In this document: one piece after another, positions 36,850 through 48,649 of the stretch
Layout: the number at the start of each line of letters is the position of its first letter
How positions within the stretch are numbered: position 1 is the first letter of the stretch
Origin: Buxus sempervirens
Lineage: Eukaryota; Streptophyta; Magnoliopsida; Buxales; Buxaceae
DNA: 64,000 nt
Assembly (NCBI GenBank): GCA_947561395.2
Contig: OX387184.1
Coordinates: 24,852,766 to 24,916,765, forward strand
Reading direction: 5' to 3'
Made by a program: the position numbers and the translations under genes
The notes under the pieces: generated by a model
Databases searched by the model: none
Told to the model about the DNA's origin: nothing
What the model saw: only the letters and a program-made list of their open reading frames with translations

Positions 36850-38450
36850 TAGAATATGACTTCGACCTCAAGCTCGACGTTGACCTAATGGGGGTTGAAG
36901 AAGAGACCGAGGATGAAGAAGATGACCCTCCAAAAGAAATCACATATCAATTGGAGCGTCATGAAAAGGGGGTCCAACCCAATATTGAAGAGACCATATC
37001 AATAAACCTAGGGACCGAAGATGACCCAAAAATAGTGAAGATTGGGATATGTCTATCTGAGGTACAGCGGGATGAAATGATACGATTCTTGGCTGATTAT
37101 GAAGATGTATTTGCATGGTCGTATCGAGATATGCCAGGGTTAGACACGGACATGGTTGTGCATAGGCTACCCATTCTACCAGATGTTAAGCCAGTTAAGC
37201 AGAAACTGAGAAGGTTGAAACCTGAATGGACATTAAAGGTCAAAGATGAAGTGGTTAAGTAATTCCAAGCTGGATTCTTGGCAGTCTCCACATATCCTGA
37301 ATGGCTTGCAAATATAGTACCAGTGCCAAAGAAGGATGGAAAGGTCAGAATGTGTGTAGACTACAGAGACTTGAATAAGGCAAGCCTAAAGGATGATTTT
37401 CCACTTCCACATATAGACATCTTAGTGGACAACACTGCGGTACATAGCCTGTTCTCATTCATGGACGACTTCTCAGGGTACAATCAAATTAAGATGGCTA
37501 AGGAAGACCAAGAGAAGAGAGCCTTCATCACACCGTGGGGTACCTTCCACTACACTGTCATGCCATTTGGGCTTAAGAATGCAGGGGCAACCTACCGGCG
37601 GGCCATGACAGCCTTATTCTATGATATGATCCATAAGGAGATGGAGGTTTATGTGGATGATATGATAGCCAAATCATGTGAAGAAGAAGACCACTTGATC
37701 AACTTGAAGAAGGTGTTTGACCAGCTCAGGAAATATAGTCTAAGGCTTAACCCTGCGAAATGTGTCTTTGGGGCTACATCAGGAAAATTATTGGGTTTTA
37801 TAGTAAGCAGGAAGGGAATTGAGATTGACCCAGCTAAAGCCAAAGCAATCATTGAAATGCCATCACCTAGAACGGAGATGGAAGTTCGTGGTTTTCTTGG
37901 AAGGATTCAGTACATAAGCCGGTTCATAGCACAGCTCACCGCTATCTGTGAACCAATTTTCAAGCTTCTAAGAAAGAATAACCCGACAGTCTGGAATGAC
38001 GATTGCCAAGAAGCTTTTGACACAATAAAGGAGTATTTATTGAACCCACCTGTGCTAGTACCACCAACTCCAGGAAGACCATTGATTTTATACTTGTCAG
38101 TTTTGGAGACGTCAATGGGGTGTGTCTTGGGACAGCATGACGATACAGGCAGAAAGGAAAGGGCGATTTACTACCTAAGCAAGAAATTTACAGAATATGA
38201 AGCAAAGTACTCTCCTTTGGAAAAGACTTGTTGTGCCTTAGTGTGGGCAACTCAGAGACTGAGGCATTATTTCCTTAGTCATTCCACATTATTGATATCC
38301 CGAATAGACCCTTTGAAGTATCTATTTGAGAAACCAGCTTTAACTGTTAGAACAGCAAAGTGGCAGTTGTTACTCTCTGAATTTGACCTCACCTATATCA
38401 CGCAGAAAGCCATTAAGGGTCAAGCCATTGCTGATCACTTAGCCGCACAC
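36850..38450 (+). mobile_element. reverse transcriptase-RNase H region
   Basis: Typical gypsy reverse transcriptase motifs are visible: VRMCVDYRDLNKAS, FMDDFSGYNQIKM, VMPFGLKNAGATYRR, VYVDDMIAKS and LGFIVSRKGIEIDP. The connection/RNase H region follows, with YYLSKKFTEYEAKYSPLEKT. It is a fossil. Confidence 0.95.
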
Positions 38451-38519
38451 CCTTTACCAGAATACCAACCTTTGAAGACTAATTTTCCTGATGAGGCAAT
38501 CCTGTTTACTGAAGAAGAA

Positions 38520-38950
38520 GAAGGGGAAAGCTCATGGCAAATGTTCTTTGATGGGGCCGCCAATATGAATGGAAATGGAATAGGGGCTGTTTTGATCAAA
38601 CCAGATAGGGCACACATCCCAATCGCAGTGAAGTTAATGTTCCAATGCACAAACAATATAGCAGAGTATAAAGCATGCATAATTGGGTTGCAAGCTGCCT
38701 TAGACCATGAAGTAGAGGAACTTGACGTATATGGGGATTCGAGTCTTATCATCTTCTAAACAACTGGTGAATGGAAAACTAAGGATCACAAACTGATCCC
38801 CTATCACCATTATTTGGAAGAAATAAGCACCAAATTCACTTGAATTTCCTTCAATTATATGCCAAGGGCCAAAAATCAGTTTGCGGATGCCCTAGCAACA
38901 TTGGCTTCAATGGTCAGTATGCCAGAAGGTGTTGATATTAGACCATTGGA
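38520..38950 (+). mobile_element. second, archaeal-type RNase H
   Basis: MFFDGAANMNGNGIGAVL and NNIAEYKACIIGLQAAL are the start and middle motifs of the extra RNase H that marks the Tat lineage. A MPRAKNQFADALATLASM tail follows. It is a fossil. Confidence 0.85.
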
Positions 38951-39119
38951 AATTGAAGTCAGAAATGAACCAGCTTATTGCCCTTTTCTAGAAGAAACCC
39001 CAGAAGAAGAAGTACCATGGTTTCAAGATATTAAGAACTTGCTAAATGATCGGAGTTTGCCAGAAAATATCACTTCTACAGAAAAAAGAACAATACAGAG
39101 GTTGGCAGGATAGTTCTTA

Positions 39120-40265
39120 TTAAGTGGTGGGCAGTTGTACAAAAGATCACACAATGATATCCTGCTTAGATGTGTTGCCAAGACCGAGTCAGAAAGGTTA
39201 GTTGAAACTGTACATGGAGGAGTTTGTGGACCCCATATGAACGGGCATATGCTTGCCAAGAAGATTCTGCGATTGGGATATTACTGGTCGACAATGGAGC
39301 ATGATTGCTATATACATGTCAAAAGGTGTCATTTATGCCAAGTGTATGCTGATAACAAGAATGCACCCCCAAGTGAATTACACAACATGACATCCCCGTG
39401 GCCCTTCTCCATGTGGGGTATAGACGTCATTGGAATGATCTCTCCAAAGGCATCAAATGGACACAGGTTTATACTGGTAGCAATTGATTACTTCACCAAG
39501 TGGGTAGAGGCAGCTTCATATGCAAACATTACAAGTAGCCACGTTTTGAAATTCTTGAAGCACAATATCATTTGTCGCTACGGTTTGCCAAGTGCCATAG
39601 TATCAGACAATGCTTCAAACCTTAAGAACAAGGACATGAGAAAGATGTGTGAACAGTTTCAGATCACCCACCACAAGTCAGCTCCGTATAGACCAAAGAT
39701 GAATGAGGCAGTGGAAGCAGCGAATAAGAATATAAAGAAGATTATTCAGAAGATGGTAGTGAGTTTCAAAGATTGGCATGAAATGCTGCCACTTGCTCTA
39801 CATGCTTACAGAACCTCGATTCGGACTTCTACAGGGGCAACCCCATATTCTTTAGTATTTGGAATGGAAGCAGTTTTACCAGTGGAAGTGGAAATACCTT
39901 CATTAAGAGTACTAATGGAAGCTAAATTAGAAGAAGCCGAATGGATACTGGTAAGACATGATCAACTCAATCTAATAGAAGAAAAGCGTTTGAAAGCGCT
40001 TTGTCATGGCCAATTGTATCAGAAGAGAATGGCCAGGGCTTACAACAAGAAGGTAAAGCCCAGAACTTTCCAAGAAGGAAATTTAATATTAAAGAAAATC
40101 TTACCCTTTTTGGAAGACCCTCGTGGAAAGTTTAAACCAAATTGGGAAGGGCCTTATGTGGTCAAAAAGGTCCTATCAGGGGGTGCTCTCATTTTAACAG
40201 AGATGGATGGGAAGGATTTTCCTGAGCCAATTAACTCTGATGCAGTAAAGAGATATTTTCCTTGA
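39120..40265 (+). mobile_element. integrase region
   Basis: It holds a zinc-binding N-terminal domain (HGGVCGPHMNG..., CYIHVKRCHLCQVY), a catalytic core (WGIDVIGMISPKASNG, DYFTKWVEAASY, IVSDNASNL) and a C-terminal domain (PNWEGPYVVKKVLSGGALIL). There is no chromodomain, as expected outside the chromoviruses. It is a fossil. Confidence 0.92.
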
Positions 40266-41208
40266 ATGAATATTACTAGGAAATGATTTGAGGCCATTTT
40301 TCCTTATATCCCAAAATTTTTAATCCCTAGTCAAGCCAATTTGAGCCTGTTCGTCTTATTTGTTAAACCTAAACTGGACTTACAGTCTTATACTGGGGCA
40401 AGGCCAATAGGGGCAAAGCCAATAGGGGCAGAAAGAAACAGAAGAGAAAAAAATAGGGGCAAATGAAAACCAAATACAAGAGAAAAGGAATGGGATTGAA
40501 TTCAGCATGATTGTAAGTCCGGTTGACCCATTTTCACACTTAGAAAATTTTGAACATTTAATACCTTTTAATTTATAAACCGAGTTTAGCATTTGTTTCA
40601 TCTTATTATTAAGCCCTCGGTGATCTTAGTATATTCATTCAACTTTTAGAGTAAGGTTGGGGATGATGGAATGCAGAAGTTGACCCTAGTGAAAACCATA
40701 ATTGGCGCTAGGGGCAATAAGGGCAAAAAGAAAAAAAAGAAAAGAAAGAAAGAAAAAAAAAGAATCAAAGGTTGAGTTGATCATGTGGTCTAAATTTAAT
40801 CAGCATGAGCACTGGAAACTGAGCAGATTAGCAGGGTCAGTCATGAAGGTAAAGCCATTAGGGGATGATTCTAAAGGTCACGGGGTAGACAAATTTGGTC
40901 TCTCCCTATTGCTTGGACTACCCTTTTCATTATTCAGCCTGATTTTAATTCCTTTAATTATATGTGATTAAGTGTTTTGGATCAGCTTTCAAAAAAAAAA
41001 AAAAACAAAAAAAAAAACTATACTTTGGCCAGTGATGAGAAATCAAATACTTTTTCATAAAACTTCTGTTTTTACAAGCATCTGAGAATTCTGAGGCCAA
41101 TAATATAAAACCTATTTTTGAATTAAATCTATTATCTTTCCACTAATGGAGTTTGCTTTTGTATAAAAGTATGAAAAAAAGAGAAGAAAAAAAGAAAGAT
41201 AAAAGAAT
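40266..41208. other. non-coding spacer after integrase
   Basis: It contains purine-rich patches (GGCAATAGGGGCA repeats near 40,395-40,460; AAAGAAA runs near 40,725-40,760 and 40,990) and no coding sequence I can support. It would be the 3' flank of the antisense gene ending at 41209. Confidence 0.4.
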
Positions 41209-43021
41209 CTAATCCCTACTCCCCAACTGCTCCTCAAGCTCCCTAATCCTAGCTGCCTGAGTTGAAATGATTCCAGAAGCTCCCTCTGCATCAGGATCGC
41301 TCAAAAAGGAGATGATCTCATCTGAAAGAGAATGCTTGATCTTCAACGCCCTAAGGTCAACCAGGGAATCCTGATATTTCTTCCGCATCGCTCGGACTTC
41401 AAAGCGGCGAGCCTGCCTTTGTTCTTCAAGTTTCTTCTCCATGGCAATGCGGCCAAACTTCTGTTCTTCAAGTTTCCTCTCCAGATCAATGACTTTTATC
41501 CTAAGTTCTTGAGCCTCCCGCACCCATATTTGTTGAAGCCGCTTGTGGGTTGCCCTTTCAGACTCCAAAATGTCCTCATAGGTAGGGGGAAGAACTGCAG
41601 GAGGATCCTCTGGTACTGGGGCATGACTCTGCACCTGCTCTTTGATCCAGAAGTGATAGTCCTTCACATGGGACTAAGAAAAGACAGGATCCCGCAGAAA
41701 GCGAACATAGGACCACTCATTCATTAATTGAGCATTTAGCCCCATGGTGGCTGGTGTAAATGGCCCTAAGAGCTTCTCATATCCAGTGGGGACCATAATC
41801 CCCTGGGTCGCTCTAAACTGCCGAAGAACCCTCAAAGGAAGATAAATAACAGCAGATTTCAAGCCTGCTAGAACCAGAAAGTTCTTATCTCTGAAGTTGA
41901 TCACTGTCTCTGGAGTAGGCTGATAAGTGCCAAGCCATCTCACCTGATCATCCTAAAGAGTACCCAAAAAAGTGAACCAGCCCTGCTTGCCGCCTTGGAT
42001 ATTAGGACACCCCCTATTGCTCATCAAAACAGGAACTTTCAATCTTGGAAAGAAGCGGCGAGTTATCTCTTCAACCTGGCTCAGGTGGTCAAGCAACCAA
42101 AGCTGCAGAAAAGGGGAGTATTTCAATTTATTTCCAAAGAAAAAAAGAAAAGAAAAAAAAAGAGAAGAAGGAAAAAAAAAAGAAAAGAAAAAAGAAAAAA
42201 AAAGAGAAGAAGAAAAAAAAAAGAAAAGAAGAAAGAAAAAAAAAAGAAGAAGAAAGAAAAAGAAAAAGAGAAGAAAAAAAAAGAAGAAAAAAAAATAATA
42301 AATATAATATTTATTTTCTTACCTGTAGGATAGGGGTGCAGGCAAGGAAGCGTTTCTTCTTTCTGAAATAGCAGTTAGTTAAAGCCTGGTATATCTCTAC
42401 TAAGATCATAGGAGCCAATCTCTCACGTTCCCTAACCTGACAGATAACTGAGATGAGAGCCAAGTCAACCTGGTCATCACCCCGTGGAAAGAGCAACTGG
42501 TTGACCACTATCAGAGTCAAAGCATTAAACCTAGAATCCTTGTCCCCACTCCTTAGAAGTTTTTCAGTCAAAAAGGTCTTGGACAAGGTCAATAGGGTAT
42601 CAGAATTTCCTAAGTCTTTCTTCCCTATACCCAAGAATGTAGAGGCCTCCTTTTTGTAACTAGGCTTTAGGGGCGGGTTCACAACTTTTTCAGAAAATTT
42701 TAAGCCAAGGATGGTTTCAATTTCTTCTATGGTAGGAGTCATCTCTTTGTCATCAAAACGGAAGAGATTCAGTTCAGGAACCCAGTGTCCAATCAAAGCT
42801 TCAATGATTTCCCACTTAAAGGGAATTTTAGGGATGTGTAGGATATGACCTAAGTGGACAAAATCCCAGCGAATTTCTTCATCAAGGGTCATGGAGTTGA
42901 CCCACCTGTCATAGAAGGAGTCCACAATGTTATACCTAGTGAGATTAGGAGGTTTTGATCTAATAGGTTGTCTTGCAGGAGGAGATTCAACGGCAGAAGA
43001 GAATGGTGTAGGGGAAGCCAT
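41209..43021 (-). mobile_element. antisense gene B of the Tat element (DUF7745-like)
   Basis: On the minus strand a 5' segment starting MASPTPFSSAVESPPARQP holds IRWDFVHLGHILHIPKIPF and EEIETILGLKF, which resemble plant mobile domain/DUF7745 proteins found in retroelements. Two further segments follow, the last a charged coiled coil ending EEQLGSRD. The first segment ends at a good splice donor, and the gap holds a long pyrimidine tract on this strand (42,130-42,300). A TATA-like box and a palindromic module lie just upstream. Antisense ORFs are known in Tat-group elements, but their role is not. Part of the fossil. Confidence 0.6.
42130..42300. repeat. 170-bp polypurine (GA-rich) tract
   Basis: It is almost pure A/G on the plus strand (AAAAAGAAAAGAAAAAAAA style). 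In antisense gene B it would be the pyrimidine-rich part of an intron. Lys/Glu-rich reading frames here are not genes. Confidence 0.9.
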
Positions 43022-43112
43022 GGAAGCACCAAAGAAGCCAAGGAGAGCAAGAAAAGACGTGCTCAGGGAGTTTTCAAACTATTAAGAGTGTCACAATGAC
43101 GTTCCCCATGAG

Positions 43113-43121
43113 TTTATATAG
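43113..43121 (-). promoter_or_regulatory. TATA box of antisense gene B
   Basis: CTATATAAA on the minus strand lies about 90 bp upstream of the ATG at 43021. The palindromic CCGTA/TACGG module at 43145-43272 is immediately upstream of it. This is inferred from position only. Confidence 0.5.
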
Positions 43122-43144
43122 AAAAAATCGTTAAGGCAGTAAAA

Positions 43145-43272
43145 TCCGTAATTATAATACGGGCATAGAGCGCCTGTACAAAGAATACGGACACACTGGA
43201 CCGTGAAAAATTCACGGGTAGGGTGTGCACGTATTAACATTACGGGCACATCTGGCTCGTAGTATAAGTACG
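43145..43272. promoter_or_regulatory. palindromic CCGTA/TACGG module, antisense B promoter
   Basis: TCCGTA-AT-rich-TACGGGC-GCGCCTGTA-TACGGACA-GGACCGTG-CACGGGT-TTACGGGC-CTCGTA. This is the same ordered series of inverted pentamers as in the LTRs. It sits upstream of the TATA box of antisense gene B. Confidence 0.7.
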
Positions 43273-43484
43273 ATTCCTTCGGGAAAATGCAAAAAAGTGG
43301 AAAATTTTGATTTCCTTGTTTCCCTAAGCTTCACCTGTCCCTGCTTTAACATTCATCATGCAATAAAAGTTGAAAACAAAGAAGAAAAGAGCAGAAATGA
43401 ATAAAAATCAAACTTCTTTTATATATATATGAATATGTACATCACTTTTGTCAAAAATACATATACATGAAAAAACCTAATCTA

Positions 43485-46400
43485 CTGTGCCTACGCAGGT
43501 CCACCCCTACGGCCACGGCCACGTCCTCTGCCTCGACCACGGCCTGAAGATCACCGGGGCTCAAAAACATATCGCACTATGTTACGGGCTGTACTACGGG
43601 TCATCCTGCTCAAAACAGACTGAATATCATGCCACATATATAAAGGCACAAGGCCAGCAGTGGGATGATCAGGAGGAACGTACCCCGAAGTATCTACATA
43701 TCCCGTAGACTCGATATCAGAATCCGTATAAACAGACATAGAATCATCAGAAGCAGGATCAGCGGCAGTAGGCGTCTCCTCTGTGGGCTCCATGGCAGGA
43801 CCAACAGGAGTAGATGTCCCAGGCACATCAGTCTCTACTAGGGGTGGCAACGGGTCGAATCCGGTACGGATCTAGCAGGATCCGAATCCGATCCGAAAAT
43901 AATTATCCGAGATCCGAATCCGATCCGATATCCGACGGATCTTTAATACCTATATCCGAATCCGAAATTCGAAAAATATTCGAAATCCGAATTCGATCCG
44001 ATATCCGATTCGAAATCCGAGTTTGAACCTGAAATCCGAATTCGAATCCGAAATCCGAATTCGAACCTGTAAAAATCCGAATTTACCTGTAAAGAGAGTG
44101 AGTTGATCGATCGATTTGGGCAATAGGTTTTTAGATTTTACTTTTAATTTAGGGTCAAACCATGGTTTAACTTAGATTGAACCATGGTCTGGGACTCTGG
44201 GCTAAGTTTATATATATTGTAAATATATTTTCGGTTCGGATCTTTTTCGGATCGGATACATATATATCCGAATCCGGATCCGAAAATTTTCGGATCCGAA
44301 ATTCGAGATCCGTATCCGATCCGCGGATCTTATTCCTATATCCGAATTCGGGATTTTCGGGTCGGATTCGGATATATATCCGACCCATTGCCAGCCCTAG
44401 TCTCTACCTCAGGCTCAGCAACACTAGCCTCCTCCATCATCCCAGCCTCCACGGTAGGCTCTACCACAGCGGCATCCATGGCCGACTCCATGTCCACATC
44501 AGCAGATACATCAGGAGCAGACTCAGGTGCTGGAGTAGACTCTTGCACATCCACCACAGCAGGTGCAACATCGGCCTCGATCTCAGGCTCTGCTGCAGGT
44601 GCCTTTACCAAACTGGGAGAAGTCACGAACTCCACCCGTGCCATAGAAAAAACCTCACCACGAAGATGCATGGGCATAGGTGAAGCAGGTGAAGAAGGGC
44701 CGGCTGTATCCTCCTAAAAATAAGAGAAGAAATTTTAGTCATGACAGGACAAACTAATACAAGAGCAGGAATGGAAATAAGTAAAAGAATTAACCTGTGC
44801 ACCAGAAGGACCCGCCTGGCCCTGGCTCTGGCTAGCTGCCCCCGGAGGTCTGAGATTGTAATATAGAGGGCATCCCACTCGGCGATAACAGTATCTCGCT
44901 GGCGCTCTATATCAGCATACCGAGATCGAATCTCTGCCAACTGAGCCTCCTGAAATAGAAGAGAAGATATCAGAAAATGCCAAGTTCAAATAAAATAAAG
45001 AATAGAAAATACAAAAAAAAGAGAAGGCATACCGTCGTATCATAAGCTCTAATCACTACCCCTCCTATCTCCGTGACTCCACCACGGACAGGCATGGGTG
45101 GCATAAGGCACCCGACTGAAGCTCGTCTGAACCAGGCATCATAGTCACCCTCCTCTAATAAAGTATCTGCCTCAGTCCAATCTAGGAACTGGGCAGGATC
45201 AACAGGCATAGGAGGAAAGGAGGGGGTAGTATCTGGAGGAATGGCAGGAATCCGAGGCTCTCCCACATGCTAATAGAAAAAGCGCTCGCCGCAGTACCAG
45301 ATGCTGCCCATCTGACCAATAAAGAACTGATATCTCTGACGTCTCTGGTCAGGAACAAAAGCATCGTCTTTGGCCGCATGCAGGGCTAGCACCTCATGAA
45401 TGTCCTCCATCCTGGGGACAAACAGCTGAAAAACCGGAAAAAGAATATTAGACATGTGATTCAGGAAGAGAAAGAAAGAAAAAAGAAGAGGAATTAAAGT
45501 AGATTACCTCAGACCGGTATAGTCTGTCCAGGTGGGCACGGGCGGACCTAGGACGACTCTTTTCAGAGTTGTGCTCCACATGACACCATCTACGTGCCAT
45601 AGGATATGTATCCTCAGGCATCGTAGAGGTAGGGCGGAAATAGGGTATATAAACCCTAGCAAAAAACTGCAGAAAGAAGAAAGAAAGTCAGAAGAATAGA
45701 AAAAGAGAAAGAGAAGAAAAAAAATGATTCACTTGCAAGAAGGGCCAGAAGAATCTGCACCCAACTCCAGCTCCTCTGGAAGTAGAGAGGCCGCTCACTG
45801 ATCGGCGCAGTCCGGCCAAAATAGTACCAAAAATGAGCGGGCCCCAGGCGTACCTCCTTGCTCAATGAAGATCTCCCAGTAAGCTCAAAAAGTGAGGACT
45901 AACCGAAGTCGTGTCATCTGGGAAGAAGCAAGATCCCATCATGTACAGGAAAAGAAATCGAAAGGCATACGGGAAAACTGGATAACCGGCGGCAAGCTGG
46001 CCAAACTGCCTCACCTTGAAAGTCTCTCTCAACCAAGTCAGAGACAATCTCGCTCTCCCTCTATCCCATGCCTCAGGAGGCAGCACAATATATCCAAGGT
46101 AGGAGGCGATCTCATCAGCATCTGGCATCCCCATCTCAGGAATAACATCACCGATCATCCTAATCCTGGTGATGAGCGTGAAGTCAGACGGCCTGATCCT
46201 GATCTCAACATCTGGGAAGTAGAAGCTCAATGTCTCTGGGAAGAATCTCTCGAGCAGCGCCGCAATAAGGGCCCGATCCAAGCGAACATCAGGGATGGTG
46301 ATAAATAGGCCAAAGCCATATAAACCTAGCTCCTGACGATAGGCTGAACTGCAGGCTCCCAAGAATCTAATGAAGCTAGCCCAGCTCCCACGATAATGAG

Positions 46401-46900
46401 ACATGGGATACTCCAAAGGGATATCCGCTCTAATACACGTTGAAGGATGAGTCCTCAAGCCGTGCAAAAGATCAGTATCCCTGATCTGGGCAGCAATCGC
46501 ATCAAGGACCTCTCAACCCTGGTCCTGGCCTCATCTTTGCCACGGCCTCCTCTGCGACCTCCTCTACGGCCCTCATCCTGGTCGCCATCTTTGCCTCCAC
46601 CTCGGCGCCTGCTACGGCTCCTATCTCTGCCCGAAGCCTCAACTACCGGCTAAAGAAGCAATTGGAAGGAAGAAGGAATCAGGGTGATGTACTTTGTGAA
46701 AGGATATGAAATCTCAGAAAGGTTAGAGTATACCTCTGGGGTCGCCTCACGCGAATCCCCAGAAGGGAGATCTGGGACATCAGAATCAGAATCCCTCTCG
46801 GCCCTCGAAGACGAGGCCACATCAGCAGGATCTCGCCTAACCCTCGAAGAGGAAGGCTCATCTGCAGGATCCTTGGAAGCTGATCGAAGGCGGGCCATCT
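43485..46900 (-). mobile_element. antisense gene A of the Tat element (plant mobile domain)
   Basis: On the minus strand a Ser/Arg/Asp-rich start (MARLRSASKDPADEPSSS) is followed by a segment at 46467-45862 with SWASFIRFLGACSS, LLERFFPETLSFYFPDVEI and LSLTWLRETFKV, resembling the aminotransferase-like plant mobile domain. Further downstream are segments rich in Ala, Pro, Glu and Asp, and a Gly-Arg tail (GRGRGRGRGRRGG) near 43,500-43,550. Several pieces end at plausible splice donors, so the transcript was probably spliced. A hAT MITE is inserted near its 3' end. Broken fossil; a captured host-type gene within a retroelement. Confidence 0.6.
43839..44399. mobile_element. hAT-type MITE inserted in the Tat element
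   Basis: This 561-bp element has ends TAGGGGTGGCAA and TTGCCAGCCCTA (11 of 12 complementary) and a perfect 8-bp target duplication GTCTCTAC (43831-43838 and 44400-44407). The body is made of inverted GGATCCGAATCCGA/TCGGATTCGGAT runs and can fold on itself. It must be younger than the host retroelement. Confidence 0.92.
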
Positions 46901-46926
46901 ACGGTTCAAATCAGGGAGATGTTTAA

Positions 46927-48204
46927 TTATTCTTGTTAAAATTTTTATTGCTCAATCTTTAGTTTAATCAAGATTAATTGATTTGCAGGAAAAGGAAAAA
47001 TGGAAAATAGAAAAAATACTTCAGAAGTTCCCGACCAAATCAGGAGTCAATTAAAGAAGATTATCTTTTTGATCTCAAGAAATTCTTTAAGAAGCTCCAT
47101 TATCTTTTAGTGGCTTATTTTATCAGTTAATTATTCATATCTTTTTGTTGGATTTTAGGACAGTCAAGACATGTTCAAACTAACCTGAGGTTGTGAACAG
47201 GAGGTCAAGTCTAGTAAGGAAAATGCCTAACAAATCTAGGCTTGTTCAGGAGAAAATTCAGAAATGTGGATAGGAGGTTCTAACATCCCACAGATCAAGA
47301 ATCAGTTCAAACCCGTGAGTGTTCAACCCAAGCTAAAGTTTCAAAGCAAAAATCATGCATTGGTTTGCATTTACTACAACCATAACACTGGGATGAAAGC
47401 ATGAACAGATGCAAACAACATGGTAAGTGGAGATGACCCAATGACAATGGCAAAATTGCTCCATAATGATCAATGGAAAAGTTGGTCAGAATTCCCACTG
47501 AAAGTATAAGCAGAAATTCAAAACAAAAATCAAAAAGTTGCAAGCATCATGTAGAATGTGCAAAAAGGAATCAGCAAGCCAAATTGATGGATGAACCAGG
47601 AGCATTTGGGAATTTCCTACAATCAGACAATACAGAATTATGGAAATTAAGCTTTCATCCATTCAGGAACCTAAACCAAAGGAGTGCTGGCACAAGAACA
47701 AATTTCGGCTAAACAGAAGAGTCAAGCAGGAATTAAGATCACATGGGAAGAAACTCAAAGCAAAAGCAAGAATAACAATGAGCATGGAATATCATAAGCA
47801 TGGTATAATACAATCAGCAGCTCAAATTGCGAAATAGTTTGGGATTTCGGCCACTTACTTGGTACAGTCGAAATGGAGGAATCAAATGAAGAGCTCTTAC
47901 TTTACCGAAGCTTCAAGAAGGGTCCACGGTCGATTGAGGAAATGAGAAGCACGATCGAGACTTGATCACAGTCGTAACAGTGAGCAAAATCGCCAGACAA
48001 GATGATTGTGAGAGTCGCCGGAGAACAGGAAAGGTCACCGGAGATGGTAGTAGTCGCCGGAAGTGGTGGACGTCGCCGGAGAAGATGGGAAACACCGTTG
48101 GAATCAAAGACCGGAGAGAAGAGTGCGGGCGCAAGAGAAGTTAGGGCAAAGTGCGGACAGAAATGAAGAAATGTTCGCGGCCGCGATTAAGAAGAAAGGT
48201 AAAA
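46927..48204 (-). other. upstream region of antisense gene A
   Basis: This is 1.3 kb with no coding segment I recognise. Repeated GTCGCCGGA boxes lie at about 48,010-48,085. It probably holds the 5' UTR and a leader intron of antisense gene A. Confidence 0.4.
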
Positions 48205-48306
48205 TCCGTAAAAACAGTACGGGCTACAGGCGCCCGTGAAGGTAATACGGTCCCTTTTGCCAGTAGAACAATTACGGGCAACATCTGTCCGTAATATAAA
48301 TACGGG
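48205..48306. promoter_or_regulatory. palindromic CCGTA/TACGG module, antisense A promoter
   Basis: TCCGTA...TACGGGC...GCGCCCGTG...TACGGTCC...TTACGGGC...ATCTGTCCGTA...TACGGG. It lies between the 3' LTR and antisense gene A, in the position of that gene's promoter. The order and spacing match the LTR copies. Confidence 0.7.
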
Positions 48307-48635
48307 TGAACAAGAAAAATTGACTTTTTCATTATTTTCTTCACACTTTTTAGGAGATTAATGTTTATATTAGTTGTAAGTTGCAAGGATTACCACCTTA
48401 CCCACTTTTGTTTAAAAATTTTGTCTCAAATCTCACTTTATAGCCACGAGAGCTCAGTGAGAGGAGAGAGGAGGATTTGGCCCTTAAGCTGAGGGACTTC
48501 TAGCAAATCTTCCACAATAAATCCAAAATCATCCATTTAATCCTTGCAAAATGCAATTAGTAAGACAAAGATCTTAAAAAGTGCAATTGGTAGGTCTTTT
48601 TTGCTCTCTGCTTGTAATTGGTTCCAATTACCAGC

Positions 48636-48649
48636 AAAGAGGGGGCAGT
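48636..48649 (+). promoter_or_regulatory. polypurine tract
   Basis: AAAGAGGGGGCAGT lies directly before the 3' LTR, the usual position of the plus-strand primer. Confidence 0.8.

Noticed and set aside
41972-42371. Three overlapping Lys/Glu-rich plus-strand frames
   Set aside because: They lie in the polypurine tract; any frame through A/G runs reads Lys/Glu/Arg.
43814-44683. Arg/Ser/Asp-rich frames on both strands
   Set aside because: They are produced by the GGATCCGA-type inverted runs of the hAT MITE.
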